Shown here one piece after another: positions 24,809-34,000 of a stretch of 53,677 bases of DNA. The notes beneath the pieces were generated by a model. It was given only the letters and a program-made list of their open reading frames with translations. It searched no databases and was not told the DNA's origin. This DNA is from Streptomyces spiramenti (GTDB lineage Bacteria; Actinomycetota; Actinomycetes; Streptomycetales; Streptomycetaceae), in contig NZ_JAAVJB010000003.1 in NCBI RefSeq assembly GCF_012034385.1, positions 1 to 53,677 on the forward strand, written 5' to 3'. Every line of letters begins with the position of its first letter. Positions within the stretch are counted from its first letter, which is position 1. The position numbers and the translations under genes are program-made.

Positions 24809-27645
24809 CGCTGTGCCTCCTCGGTTGCGCGGCTGTCGTGGTCCGCGCGGACGGAAGCCGCCGCGGATGCGCCGGCGGTCGGACGCGGCGGTGGGTGCGA
24901 ACCGGCGCGGGCACGGCCGCGCGGCCCGTCGTCCAGGGGAGGCATCCCCAGGAGGTTGATCGCGGCCAGGATCACGCCGAACACCGCAAGGTAGACACCC
25001 AGGTCGAAGACGAGAGCCGTGGTCAGGTGCACGCCGAGCAGGTCCGCGTGGAGAGGACGCAGGAACGATCCGTCCGCGAGCCCCAGGACACCGCTGCCGA
25101 CGGCGACGAGGATGCCGGTGCCGGTGATCGACAGATAGGGCAGGCGCAGTGGTGCGGCGCGGTCGGAGACCGCGGCCAGGTACAGCAACGCAAGCGCGGA
25201 CGCACCCAGCAGGGCGGCGATGAGACCGCCGCCTGGCGCGTTGTGTCCCCGCCACAGGGCGTAGAGCGAGCCCAGAACCATCAGAGGCACCAGCGGGCGC
25301 GCCAGCGACCGGAGGAACACCGTGTTCAACGCCGGGTCCGAGAGTGGGCCCGGCAGGGGGGCGGCCACCTCCCCACCGACCGGGGACCGGGCGGTGAGCA
25401 GCGCGGTCATCGCGAGAGCCGCGATGCCCAGCACGACCAGCTCGCCCAGCGTGTCCAGAGCTCTGAAGTCCACGAGGATGGTGTTGACCACATTGGTGCC
25501 TCCAGTCTCTTCCTCGGCCAGGTCGAGGAAGAACTCCCCGGCCGAGGACAGCGGCCGACCACCGGTCAGCGCCAGTGTGCCGACGGTCGCGACGCATCCG
25601 GCTGCGACCGCGACGACTCCGCCGGTGAGACGGCCTCGTGCGCTGCGCCGCCGGAACGTGGCGGGGAGCCGCCGCAGCACCAGCACCATGACGACCACCG
25701 TGAGGATCTCCACCAGCAGTTGTGTCAGAGCCACGTCCGCCGCGCCGAGGGAGTAGTACCACAGTGCGACGGTGAATCCGACGATCCCCGCGGCGATCAC
25801 CGCGCCGAGCCGGGTACGCGAGGCGATCGCCGCTGCCACACCCACCACGATCAGCAGTGTCAGCCCGATGTCCGCCACGGCCGCGCCCCCGTCGGCGCTC
25901 CAGCTGCCGACGGTCAGCCCGGCGGCGAGCAGGCCGCCCCCCGCGATCACGGTCAGCGGCACCGCCAGGTGTGCGGCGGGCAGATCCGTCCGGGTGAGGT
26001 CACCGACGCGACGACCGCCGGCGATCGTCGCCGTTTGCGTGCGCGTGACCGCGGCGACGCCCGTGAAGGGGAAGAGCGGACGGTCCAACGCGGAGTCCAC
26101 CCGGGAGCGCTGCCACACGGCGACCGCGCCTCCTCCGACGGCGACCGCAGACAGCAGCAGCGCGAGGTTCACGCCGTGCCACAGCGACAGCGGGTACAAG
26201 TCGCCCACCGCCGTACCGGTGGCGTTCGCCGCGGCGGGCAGTACCACCGGGTCGAGGAAACCGACCAGGAGTCCGCCCACGGCGCCGGCCACCGCGGTGA
26301 CGCCGACCGCCACCGCCATGGAGACCGTGCCGCGGGCAGGTTTCAGCTCCATCGGCCGTCCTGGCAGCGTTCGAACCACCACACGCGCGCTGTAGGCGAC
26401 CGTCCCGACGCTCGCAGCCGTCGCCGCCAGGGCGATCACCAGTCCCACCGCGGCCCCGGCCGGCGAGTGGGCCATTGCGTCGAGCACCAGCTCCTTGCTG
26501 GCAAAGCCGAGCAGCGGTGGCAGCCCCGCCATGCCCGCCACACCCAGGACGGCCATTGCGGAGGTCCACGGCATGGCCCGCGCCAGCCCCTGCAACTCGC
26601 GGATGTCCCGTGTACCGGCGCGCTTCTCGACGAGGCCGACGTACATGAAACCGGAAGACTTGAAGAGCGCGTGCGCCACCACGTGGAGCGAAGCCGCGGT
26701 CAGGGCCTCCGGTGTGCCGACGCCGATCACCGCGACGAGCAGTCCCAGCTGGCTGACGGTCGAGTAGGCGAACAACTCCTTCAGGTCGGTTCGCTGGAGG
26801 GCGAACACCGCGCCCATGATCGCGGTCACCAGGCCGATGGTCACCAGAACCACCGGCCACACCCAGGTGGCGGAAGCAGCCTCGGAGAACCGCATCAGCA
26901 GGTAGATGCCCGCCTTCACCATCGCCGCCGCGTGCAGGTAGGCGCTCACCGGCGCCGGCGCGACCATGGCGTCCGGGAGCCATGCGTGGAAGGGGAACTG
27001 CGCCGACTTCGTCATCGCCGCGAGGGCCACCAGCGCAGCCACGACCCCCGCGAAGACCGGGTCGTCCTGCCACACCTGGTCGTTGAGCACAGCGGTCAAC
27101 TCGGTGGTGCCGGTGCGGACGACGAGCGCGGTCACCGCGCCGAGCAGCGCGAGGCCACCACCTGCCGTCACCAGCAGGGTTCGGCCCGCCGGGGCCGCCG
27201 CGTCGGGAGACGACCGCAGAATCAGGAGGTAGGAACAGAGCGTCGTGAGTTCCCACGCCACGAACAGCACCACGATGTCGTCCGCGAGGACGAGGGCGAG
27301 CATCGCGAAGGCGAAGAACGCCATCAACAGGTAGAAGCCCGGCGCTCGATCCTTCACGTAGGCGGCGGAGTAGAGCATCACCACGGCGCCGACGCCGAGT
27401 ACCACCATCGCGAAGAGAAAGGACAGGCCGTCGAGTTGCAGCCGGAGTGAGATGTCCGCCGTCGGGATCCACTCCACCGCGGCGGTCAGGGCACCCTCCG
27501 CGGGCCGCAGCGCGAACAGCGCCGCGGTGAGCGACGCCAGTGCCGCTCCGACGAACCAGCCGGCCCGGCCGCCGAGGGGGCGGGCCACCGCGGGAGCGAG
27601 TGCGGCCAGCGTCCCCGACGCGGCGAGAAGGAGCACGAGTGTCAT
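24805..27645 (-). CDS. mnhA: Mrp antiporter fused subunits A and B
   Basis: 946 residues from ATG 27645; a GTG at 27684 would add 13. The first part (to about 500) is the NuoL-like MnhA core, seen as WELTTLCSYLLI and FPFHAWLPDAMVAPAPVSAYLHAAAMVKAG with its proton-path lysine and histidines. A MnhA C-terminal region with a NuoJ-like part follows. From about 780 to 910 is the MnhB domain (LYALWRGHNAPGGGLIAALL). No separate mnhB gene exists, so the two subunits are fused, as in other actinobacteria. The last 40 residues are a polar tail. It heads the antiporter operon, which handles Na+/alkali stress and pH. Confidence 0.92.
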   Translation of the reverse strand: MTLVLLLAASGTLAALAPAVARPLGGRAGWFVGAALASLTAALFALRPAEGALTAAVEWIPTADISLRLQLDGLSFLFAMVVLGVGAVVMLYSAAYVKDRAPGFYLLMAFFAFAMLALVLADDIVVLFVAWELTTLCSYLLILRSSPDAAAPAGRTLLVTAGGGLALLGAVTALVVRTGTTELTAVLNDQVWQDDPVFAGVVAALVALAAMTKSAQFPFHAWLPDAMVAPAPVSAYLHAAAMVKAGIYLLMRFSEAASATWVWPVVLVTIGLVTAIMGAVFALQRTDLKELFAYSTVSQLGLLVAVIGVGTPEALTAASLHVVAHALFKSSGFMYVGLVEKRAGTRDIRELQGLARAMPWTSAMAVLGVAGMAGLPPLLGFASKELVLDAMAHSPAGAAVGLVIALAATAASVGTVAYSARVVVRTLPGRPMELKPARGTVSMAVAVGVTAVAGAVGGLLVGFLDPVVLPAAANATGTAVGDLYPLSLWHGVNLALLLSAVAVGGGAVAVWQRSRVDSALDRPLFPFTGVAAVTRTQTATIAGGRRVGDLTRTDLPAAHLAVPLTVIAGGGLLAAGLTVGSWSADGGAAVADIGLTLLIVVGVAAAIASRTRLGAVIAAGIVGFTVALWYYSLGAADVALTQLLVEILTVVVMVLVLRRLPATFRRRSARGRLTGGVVAVAAGCVATVGTLALTGGRPLSSAGEFFLDLAEEETGGTNVVNTILVDFRALDTLGELVVLGIAALAMTALLTARSPVGGEVAAPLPGPLSDPALNTVFLRSLARPLVPLMVLGSLYALWRGHNAPGGGLIAALLGASALALLYLAAVSDRAAPLRLPYLSITGTGILVAVGSGVLGLADGSFLRPLHADLLGVHLTTALVFDLGVYLAVFGVILAAINLLGMPPLDDGPRGRARAGSHPPPRPTAGASAAASVRADHDSRATEEAQR

Positions 27646-28169
27646 GCCTGGCACCGTCCCCGGTTCGACGCGGAGTACTCGCACGTGGCCGCCCCGACAG
27701 CGGGGGCACAGGAGTGAGGATCAGCGGCTGTACAGGGCCCGGGGGCACCGACGTCCAGCGGGCGGCGCAGGGCGGAACAGGGAGGCACGAGCGGCCCTTT
27801 CGCGGTCGACAAAAGACGTCGCCGACCAGGCTTCCCGGCACACCATTTCGGACACCCTAGCCCATGTGGCCTCACGGCCAGGGGTGACCCATCTCATGGT
27901 GTGTGACCGGCCTCGACGGGAAGGCGATGGGGTTTCCCGCAGGTTAGCGGCCCGTGGCGCCACACTTCCACCACTCGGCCGTGCGCGGACCCGAGGAGAT
28001 GCGTGTGCGGTGACCGTCGAAAAACGGCCGACCGACACCTTGTGCACCGCCGCCCTGCCCAGCACGTCACAGCCCTGTCACCAACAGGTCCCGTTCCCGC
28101 CCGATCGGTGGTGGCAACCGCGCTACCTGGCATATAAACGGTAGGAGCCATGACAGGGGGATGGGACAC
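27646..28169. other. Divergent promoter region between mnhA and the flotillin operon
   Basis: About 520 bases without a convincing gene. On the minus strand TAGGGT (complement of 27854-27859) is a plausible -10 for the mnh operon, giving a leader of about 200 nt. On the plus strand TATAAA at 28132-28137, 30 bp before the first gene, is a candidate -10 for the flotillin operon. Neither has a clear -35. This part is locally less GC-rich. Confidence 0.4.
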
Positions 28170-28793
28170 ATGGGGGAGTTCTTCACGGCCGCGCTCACGT
28201 ATCCGGCCGTCGTCTTCACGTTCCCGCTGCTCGTCGTCGTCGCGTACTGGCTGATCGCCGCCGTCACCGGCCTCGCGGGCGACCTCTTCGACGGCGGTGA
28301 CACCGCGGAGGGGGGCTCCGCGGACACCGCCGGCGTCACCGGCGCGCTCAGCGCGCTGGGCCTGGGCGGCGTCCCCGTCACCGTCGTGCTCTCGCTGGTC
28401 GTCGCCATCGCATGGTTCACCGCACTGGTCGGCACCGTGCTCCTCGACGGCGTCCTGCTCCGCACCGTCGCCCTGCTGGTGGCGCTCTACGCCGGCTGGC
28501 AGGCCACCTGGCTGCTCGCCCGCCCGCTGCGCCGCGCCCTGCGCACCACCTCGGCATCCCGCAACGCCGACCTGGTGGGCCAGGTGTGCGAGGTGCGGGT
28601 GGGCTGCGCCCCGGGCCGCTTCGGGCAGGGGCTCGTGCCCCTCCCCGGCGGCGGCACCGCCCTCATCGACATCCGCAGTGAGGAACCCGAACCGGTCCCG
28701 GCCGGGAGCCACGCCCTCATCTACGACTACGACGCGGCGGAGGACTTCTACCGCGTCGCCCCGGCCGGTGCCGCCGCCGACCCGCTCGGCTGA
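28170..28793 (+). CDS. YqiJ/NfeD-like membrane protein with C-terminal OB fold
   Basis: 207 residues from ATG 28170, which has AGGGGG at good spacing; ATG 28161 would add three residues. Three membrane helices follow (AVVFTFPLLVVVAYWLIAAV; VTVVLSLVVAIAWFTALVG; ALLVALYAGWQATWLL). The C-terminal 80 residues look like an OB-fold (VGQVCEVRVG, then GTALIDIRSE), as in YqiJ (DUF1449) and NfeD partners of flotillins. It sits 87 bp upstream of a flotillin gene in the same direction, the usual pairing, and probably forms a membrane scaffold with it. Confidence 0.8.
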   Translation: MGEFFTAALTYPAVVFTFPLLVVVAYWLIAAVTGLAGDLFDGGDTAEGGSADTAGVTGALSALGLGGVPVTVVLSLVVAIAWFTALVGTVLLDGVLLRTVALLVALYAGWQATWLLARPLRRALRTTSASRNADLVGQVCEVRVGCAPGRFGQGLVPLPGGGTALIDIRSEEPEPVPAGSHALIYDYDAAEDFYRVAPAGAAADPLG

Positions 28794-28880
28794 GCGCACC
28801 GCCACCCACCGGTCCCGGCCCCGCGAGCCGGCCCGCGCCCGACACCACTGCAGGACCTGACCCACGAAGGACGTACCAGG

Positions 28881-30974
28881 ATGGACACATCCATCGGCCA
28901 GGGACTCGGCGTCCTCATCGCCGTCTCGCTGCTCATACTGTTCGTACTGCTCTTCGCCGTCACCCGGCTCTTCCGCAAGGTCGAACAGGGCAAGGCGCTG
29001 ATCGTCTCCAAGATGCGCAAGGTCGACGTGACCTTCACGGGCACTGTCGTGCTCCCGGTCCTCCACAAGGCCGAGACCATGGACATCTCCCTGAAGGCCC
29101 TCGACATCAGCCGTGAGGGCAAGGACGGCCTGATCTGCGCGGACAACATCCGCGCCGACATCCGCATCTCGTTCTACGTCCGTGTCAACAACACGGTCGA
29201 GGACGTCATCAAGGTCGCGCAGTCCATCGGCACCGAGCGCGCCAGCAACCAGGTCACCCTCCAGGAGCTCTTCAACTCCAAGTTCTCCGAGGCGCTGAAG
29301 ACCGTCGGAAAGCAGCTGGAGTTCGAGGCGCTGTACGACCGGCGCGACGAGCTGAAGCAGCGGATCATCAACGAGATCGGCCGCGACCTCAACGGCTACC
29401 GCCTGGAGGACGTCGCCGTCGACTACCTGGAGCAGACCCCGCTCGGGCACCTGGACCGCCACAACATCCTCGACGCCCAGGGCATCCGGAAGATCACCGA
29501 GCTCACCGCCGCGCAGAACATCCTCACCAACGACTTCCGTCGCAACGAGGAGAAGGAGATCACGCGCCAGAACGTCGACGCGCGTGAGGCCGTGCTGGAG
29601 CTGGAGCGCCGCCAGGCGGACGCCGAGATCAAGCAGACCCGTGAGATCGAGTCGGTGCGCGCCCGCGAGGAGGCCGAGGTCGCCCGCGTCCAGGCCGAGG
29701 AGCGGCTCCGCTCCCAGACCGCCGCGATCAAGACCGACGAGCAGATCGGGGTCCAGAACGAGAACCGGGCCCGCGAGGTCGCCGTCGCCCAGCTGAACCG
29801 CGAGCGGGTCGTCGCCGTCGAGAACGAGCGCATCGAGAAGGACCGCCAGCTGGAGGTCATCGCCCGCGAGCGCGAGACCGAGCTCCACCGCATCTCCAAG
29901 GACAAGGAGCTGGAGGGCGAGCGCCGCGAGATCGCCGACGTCATCCGCGAGCGCATCGCGGTCGAGAAGACCGTGGCGCAGCAGGAGGAGGACATCAAGA
30001 AGCTGCGGGCAGTCGAGGAGGCCGAGCGCAACCGCCAGGCGATCGTGATCGCCGCCGAGGCCGAGGCGCAGGAGCAGCTCGTCAAGGACATCAAGGCCGC
30101 CGAGGCCGCCGAGCAGTCCGCCGGCCACCGCGCCGCCGAGGAGCTCACCATGGCCGAGGCGCGGCGCAAGACCGCCGAGCTCGACACCCAGGCCGCCATC
30201 CGGCTCGCCGAGGGCAAGCAGGCCGAAGCGGCTGCCCAGGGCCTCGCCGAGGCGCAGGTCCGGGAGCGGGCCGCGGAGGCCATCGCCAAGGTCGGTGCGG
30301 CCGAGGCCGACGTCGACCGCAAGAAGCGCCTCGCCGAGGCCGAAGGCGTGCGCGAGCAGCTGACCGCCGAGGCCGAGGGTCTCAAGGTCAAGCTCCAGGC
30401 CGAGGCCGAGGGCATGAAGGAGAAGATGCAGGCGGAGGCCGAGGGCCTCACCGAGAAGGCCGCCGCCATGGCCGCCCTCGACGCCGCCAGCCGCGAGCAC
30501 GAGGAGTACCGACTGCGGCTGGAAGCGGAGAAGGAGATCCGCATCGCCGGCATCGACGTCCACCACAAGATCGCCGAGTCGCAGGCCACCCTCATCGCCA
30601 CCGGCCTGGAGAACGCCAAGATCGACATCGTCGGCGGCGACTCCGTCTTCTTCGACCGGCTCATCGGTGCCATCTCCGCCGGCCGCAGCGTGGACGCCTT
30701 CGTCGACAACTCCGAGCACACCCGGGCGCTGGCCGGCAAGTGGCTCGACCCCGAGAACTCGACGTTCACCGACGACGTCACCGGCATGCTCGCGGGGCTC
30801 GGCGCCGGCGGCATGCGCGACCTCACCCTCGCGGGGCTGCTCTCCGGCCTGATCTCCGGCGGCGGCGGCCACAGCGCCCAGCTGCGCGGCCTCCTCGACG
30901 CGGTCCGCGAACAGGGCCTCGCCGACACCCCGCTCGCCCAGCTCGCCACGAAGAAGCAGCTCAGCGACAGCTGA
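28881..30974 (+). CDS. Flotillin-family (SPFH) membrane scaffold protein
   Basis: 697 residues. An N-terminal membrane helix (about 8-30) is followed by an SPFH/Band 7 domain (about 50-215: RVNNTVEDVIKVAQSIGT, then LEDVAVDYLEQTPLG). A very long charged coiled coil runs from about 220 to 570, built of Glu-Ala-Arg heptads with repeated AEAEG blocks. A glycine-rich C-terminal part contains VGGDSVFFDRLIGAI, a flotillin-type C-terminal motif. AAGGA precedes the ATG. It resembles YqiK. Bacterial flotillins organise membrane domains and bind partner proteins; here the partners are most likely the two neighbours. Confidence 0.9.
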   Translation: MDTSIGQGLGVLIAVSLLILFVLLFAVTRLFRKVEQGKALIVSKMRKVDVTFTGTVVLPVLHKAETMDISLKALDISREGKDGLICADNIRADIRISFYVRVNNTVEDVIKVAQSIGTERASNQVTLQELFNSKFSEALKTVGKQLEFEALYDRRDELKQRIINEIGRDLNGYRLEDVAVDYLEQTPLGHLDRHNILDAQGIRKITELTAAQNILTNDFRRNEEKEITRQNVDAREAVLELERRQADAEIKQTREIESVRAREEAEVARVQAEERLRSQTAAIKTDEQIGVQNENRAREVAVAQLNRERVVAVENERIEKDRQLEVIARERETELHRISKDKELEGERREIADVIRERIAVEKTVAQQEEDIKKLRAVEEAERNRQAIVIAAEAEAQEQLVKDIKAAEAAEQSAGHRAAEELTMAEARRKTAELDTQAAIRLAEGKQAEAAAQGLAEAQVRERAAEAIAKVGAAEADVDRKKRLAEAEGVREQLTAEAEGLKVKLQAEAEGMKEKMQAEAEGLTEKAAAMAALDAASREHEEYRLRLEAEKEIRIAGIDVHHKIAESQATLIATGLENAKIDIVGGDSVFFDRLIGAISAGRSVDAFVDNSEHTRALAGKWLDPENSTFTDDVTGMLAGLGAGGMRDLTLAGLLSGLISGGGGHSAQLRGLLDAVREQGLADTPLAQLATKKQLSDS

Positions 30975-31052
30975 CCCGCCCGAAGCCGTGCCGCCCGGAC
31001 ACCCCCGGCGCACCGCAGCCGACCCGGCCGTGCGCCCAGCCCCAGGAGACCC

Positions 31053-34000
31053 ATGACCCAGGAGATGGACGCGGGCACCTACGAGGTGCTCCGGGACCGC
31101 ATGAAGTCCGCGGCGGCCGACCTCGCCGGCCGCGCCCGCAGCCTCAACGACGACCGGGTCGAGACGTTCGGCGGCAGCGAACTCGCCCTCCGCACCACCG
31201 ACCGCATCCGCACCGAGCACCACTGCGTCCCCCGCGACATCGTCCAGGTCCGCGGGCACCTGCTCGCCGGCTACACCGTCCGGTTCGGCCTCAAGCAGGA
31301 CACCGCCGTCAGCGACGTCTTCGGGCTGCACCGCTACCAGCCCGACGCGGACGGCGCGCACTTCACCGCCGCACCCGAGACCGCGGTACCCGGACTCCTC
31401 GACGACCCCGCGTTCGTCCGCGACTTCGAGAGCCTGTTCCGCTACTACCGCCAGGCGCAGCTGCTCCAGCTGCGGACCGTCGGACAGCTGGTGCTCGCCG
31501 TCTTCCAGACCGGTGACCGTGTCAGCGACATCCGCGTGCTGCGCTGGGAGCTCGCCGCCGACGGTACCCCCACCTACCTCGACGCCAAGGGAGAACGCGA
31601 CCACGTCTTCCCGCCGTCCCACGACTTCGAGTGGACAGTCACCGGGCGCGAGCACCACACCTCCGGGCAGCACCCCACCGTCGCCGTCGACGGCGAACTC
31701 TTCGTCGACGCGGTCGGCGGCCACCTCACGGTCCGGGTCGAAGACTCCACCGACACCGGCGAGGCGATCCACAGCGAACCCGTCGAGGCCCCGTTGCAGT
31801 CCCTCGCCGACGCCGAGATCGCCTACGCCCGCCGCGGGCCGCTGATCCTGCTGAAGGTCCTGCCGTACGGCGAGAGCGACCACCGGTACCTCGTCCACAA
31901 CACCCGCACCAAGGAGGTCGTGCGCCTCGACGGCATCGGGCAGGCCTGCCACACCCTGCCCGAGGACCAGGGACTGATCTTCCCCGGCGGTTACTACATC
32001 AGCGGCGCGCCCACCGGCGCCGCCGCCCGGACCTTCGACACCGACACCAGCGACCTGGAGTACAAGGCGGCAGTCCGCTCGCCGAACGGCGAGGACGTCC
32101 TCTACGTCTTCCACGCGCGGGCCGAGGGCCGCACCCTGCTGCTGCCCTACAACCTCATCCGCAAGGAGGTCGCCAACCCGATCGCCTCGCACGGCTACAC
32201 GCTGTTCGAGGACGGGACCATGGTCGTCTTCCGCGCCGCCGGCGAGGAGGCGACGCGCGTCCACCCGATGCAGGTATGGCACACCCCCTTCGTCTCCGAC
32301 GCCCACGCCGCCGCCCAGCCGCAGAGCGACGGGCCCCTCGCCCGCATCGGCAACGCCGAGCTGGTCCGAGGCGTCTCCGACGCGCTGACCGTCGCCCGCA
32401 TGGCCGACGAACTCGCCCCCGGTACAGCCGTCTTCGAAGCCGTCGTCGCCGCCTGCACCCGCCTCTCCGAGCAGTACCACTGGCTCACCGTCGACGGCCT
32501 CCACGGCCTGGACCAGCCGCTCGCCACCCTGCGGACCGCCGCCGAGCAGGTCATCGACGAGTACGAGCGCGTACTGGAGCTGCGCAGGCAGGCCCGGGAG
32601 GCCACCACCTCCAACGACGCCGAGGTCACCTCACTCATCCGTCGCTCCCGCGGCGAGGCGCCGAAGTCCGCGCCGCAGTGGGTCGCCCTCCTCACCGAAC
32701 TCCGCCGTGCGCAGGGCCGCACCGAGTCGCTGCGCGAGATGCGCCACGCCGACCTCGACGTGCTCACCGCCACCGCCGAGCAGCTCTCCGACGCCCTCGC
32801 GGCCACCGGCCGCCGAGCCGTCGCCTTCCTCTCCCGGGCCGACGCCTTCGACGACGCCCACACGGCCGTCGCGGAACTCACCGACCGTGCCGGTGCCGTC
32901 GAGACCGTCGCCGACGCCGAGCCCGTCGCCGAGGAGATCGCCGAACAGGCCGACTCGCTGCGCACCGTCACCGACGTCATCGGCGGACTGGAGATCGCCG
33001 ACGCCACGGTCCGCACCGGCCTGCTGGAACGCATCGGCGAGGTGATGGGAGCGGTCAACCGCGCCCACGCCGTCCTCGACCGCCGCCGACGGGAACTGCT
33101 GGAGACCGAGGGACGCGCCGAGTTCGCCGCGGAATACGCCCTCCTCGGCCAGGCCGTCTCCGGAGCCCTCGCCGCCGCCGCCACCCCCGAGGAATGCGAC
33201 GAGCAACTCGGCCGCCTGCTGCTCCAACTGGAGAACCTCGAATCGCGCTTCGGCGCCTTCGACGACTACCTCGCCCAACTCACCGAACAGCGGGAGGAGA
33301 TCTACGAGACCTTCTCCGCCCGCAAGCAGGCCCAGCTCGACGAGCGCGCACGCCACGCCGAACGCCTCAGCGAGTCCGCCAACCGCATCCTCTCCACCGT
33401 CGAGCGCCGCACGGCCTCACTCGGCAGCCTCGACGAGATCAACGCCTACTTCGCCACCGACCCGCTGGTCGAGCGGGTGCGCGGCGCCGCCGGTGAGCTG
33501 CGCACCACCGGGGAGACCGTCCGCGCCGAGGAGCTGGAGGGCCGCATCAAGGCCCTCCGGCAGGAGGCGGGCCGGGCGCTCCGCGACCGCGCCGACCTCT
33601 ACGGCGCCGACGGGAGCGTCCGGCTCGGCCGCCACCGCTTCGGCGTCAACACCCAGCCGATCGACCTCACCCTCGTCCCGCAGGACGGTGCCCTCGCGTT
33701 CGCCGTCACCGGCACCGACTACCGGGCCCGCGTCAGCGACCCCGCCTTCGCCGCCACTGCCGAGTTCTGGGACCAGCCGCTCGCGTCGGAGTCACCGGAG
33801 GTCTACCGCGCGGAGCACCTCGCCGCCACCGTCCTCGCCGAAGCCGGCGAGGAACGCCTCGCCGAAGCGACCCGGAACGACGGACTGATCGCCCTCGTCA
33901 GGGAGTTCGCGGGCGCGGCCTACGACGAGGGATACGACCGCGGCGTCCACGACCACGACGCGGCGACCATCCTGGCGACCGTGCTGCGACTCCGCGACGG

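Noticed and set aside
27894..32504. A 1536-residue open frame on the minus strand across the flotillin and ATPase genes
   Set aside because: Antisense shadow of two well-supported plus-strand genes; its Leu/Gly/Asp-rich translation has no motifs and arises from codon bias of the opposite strand.
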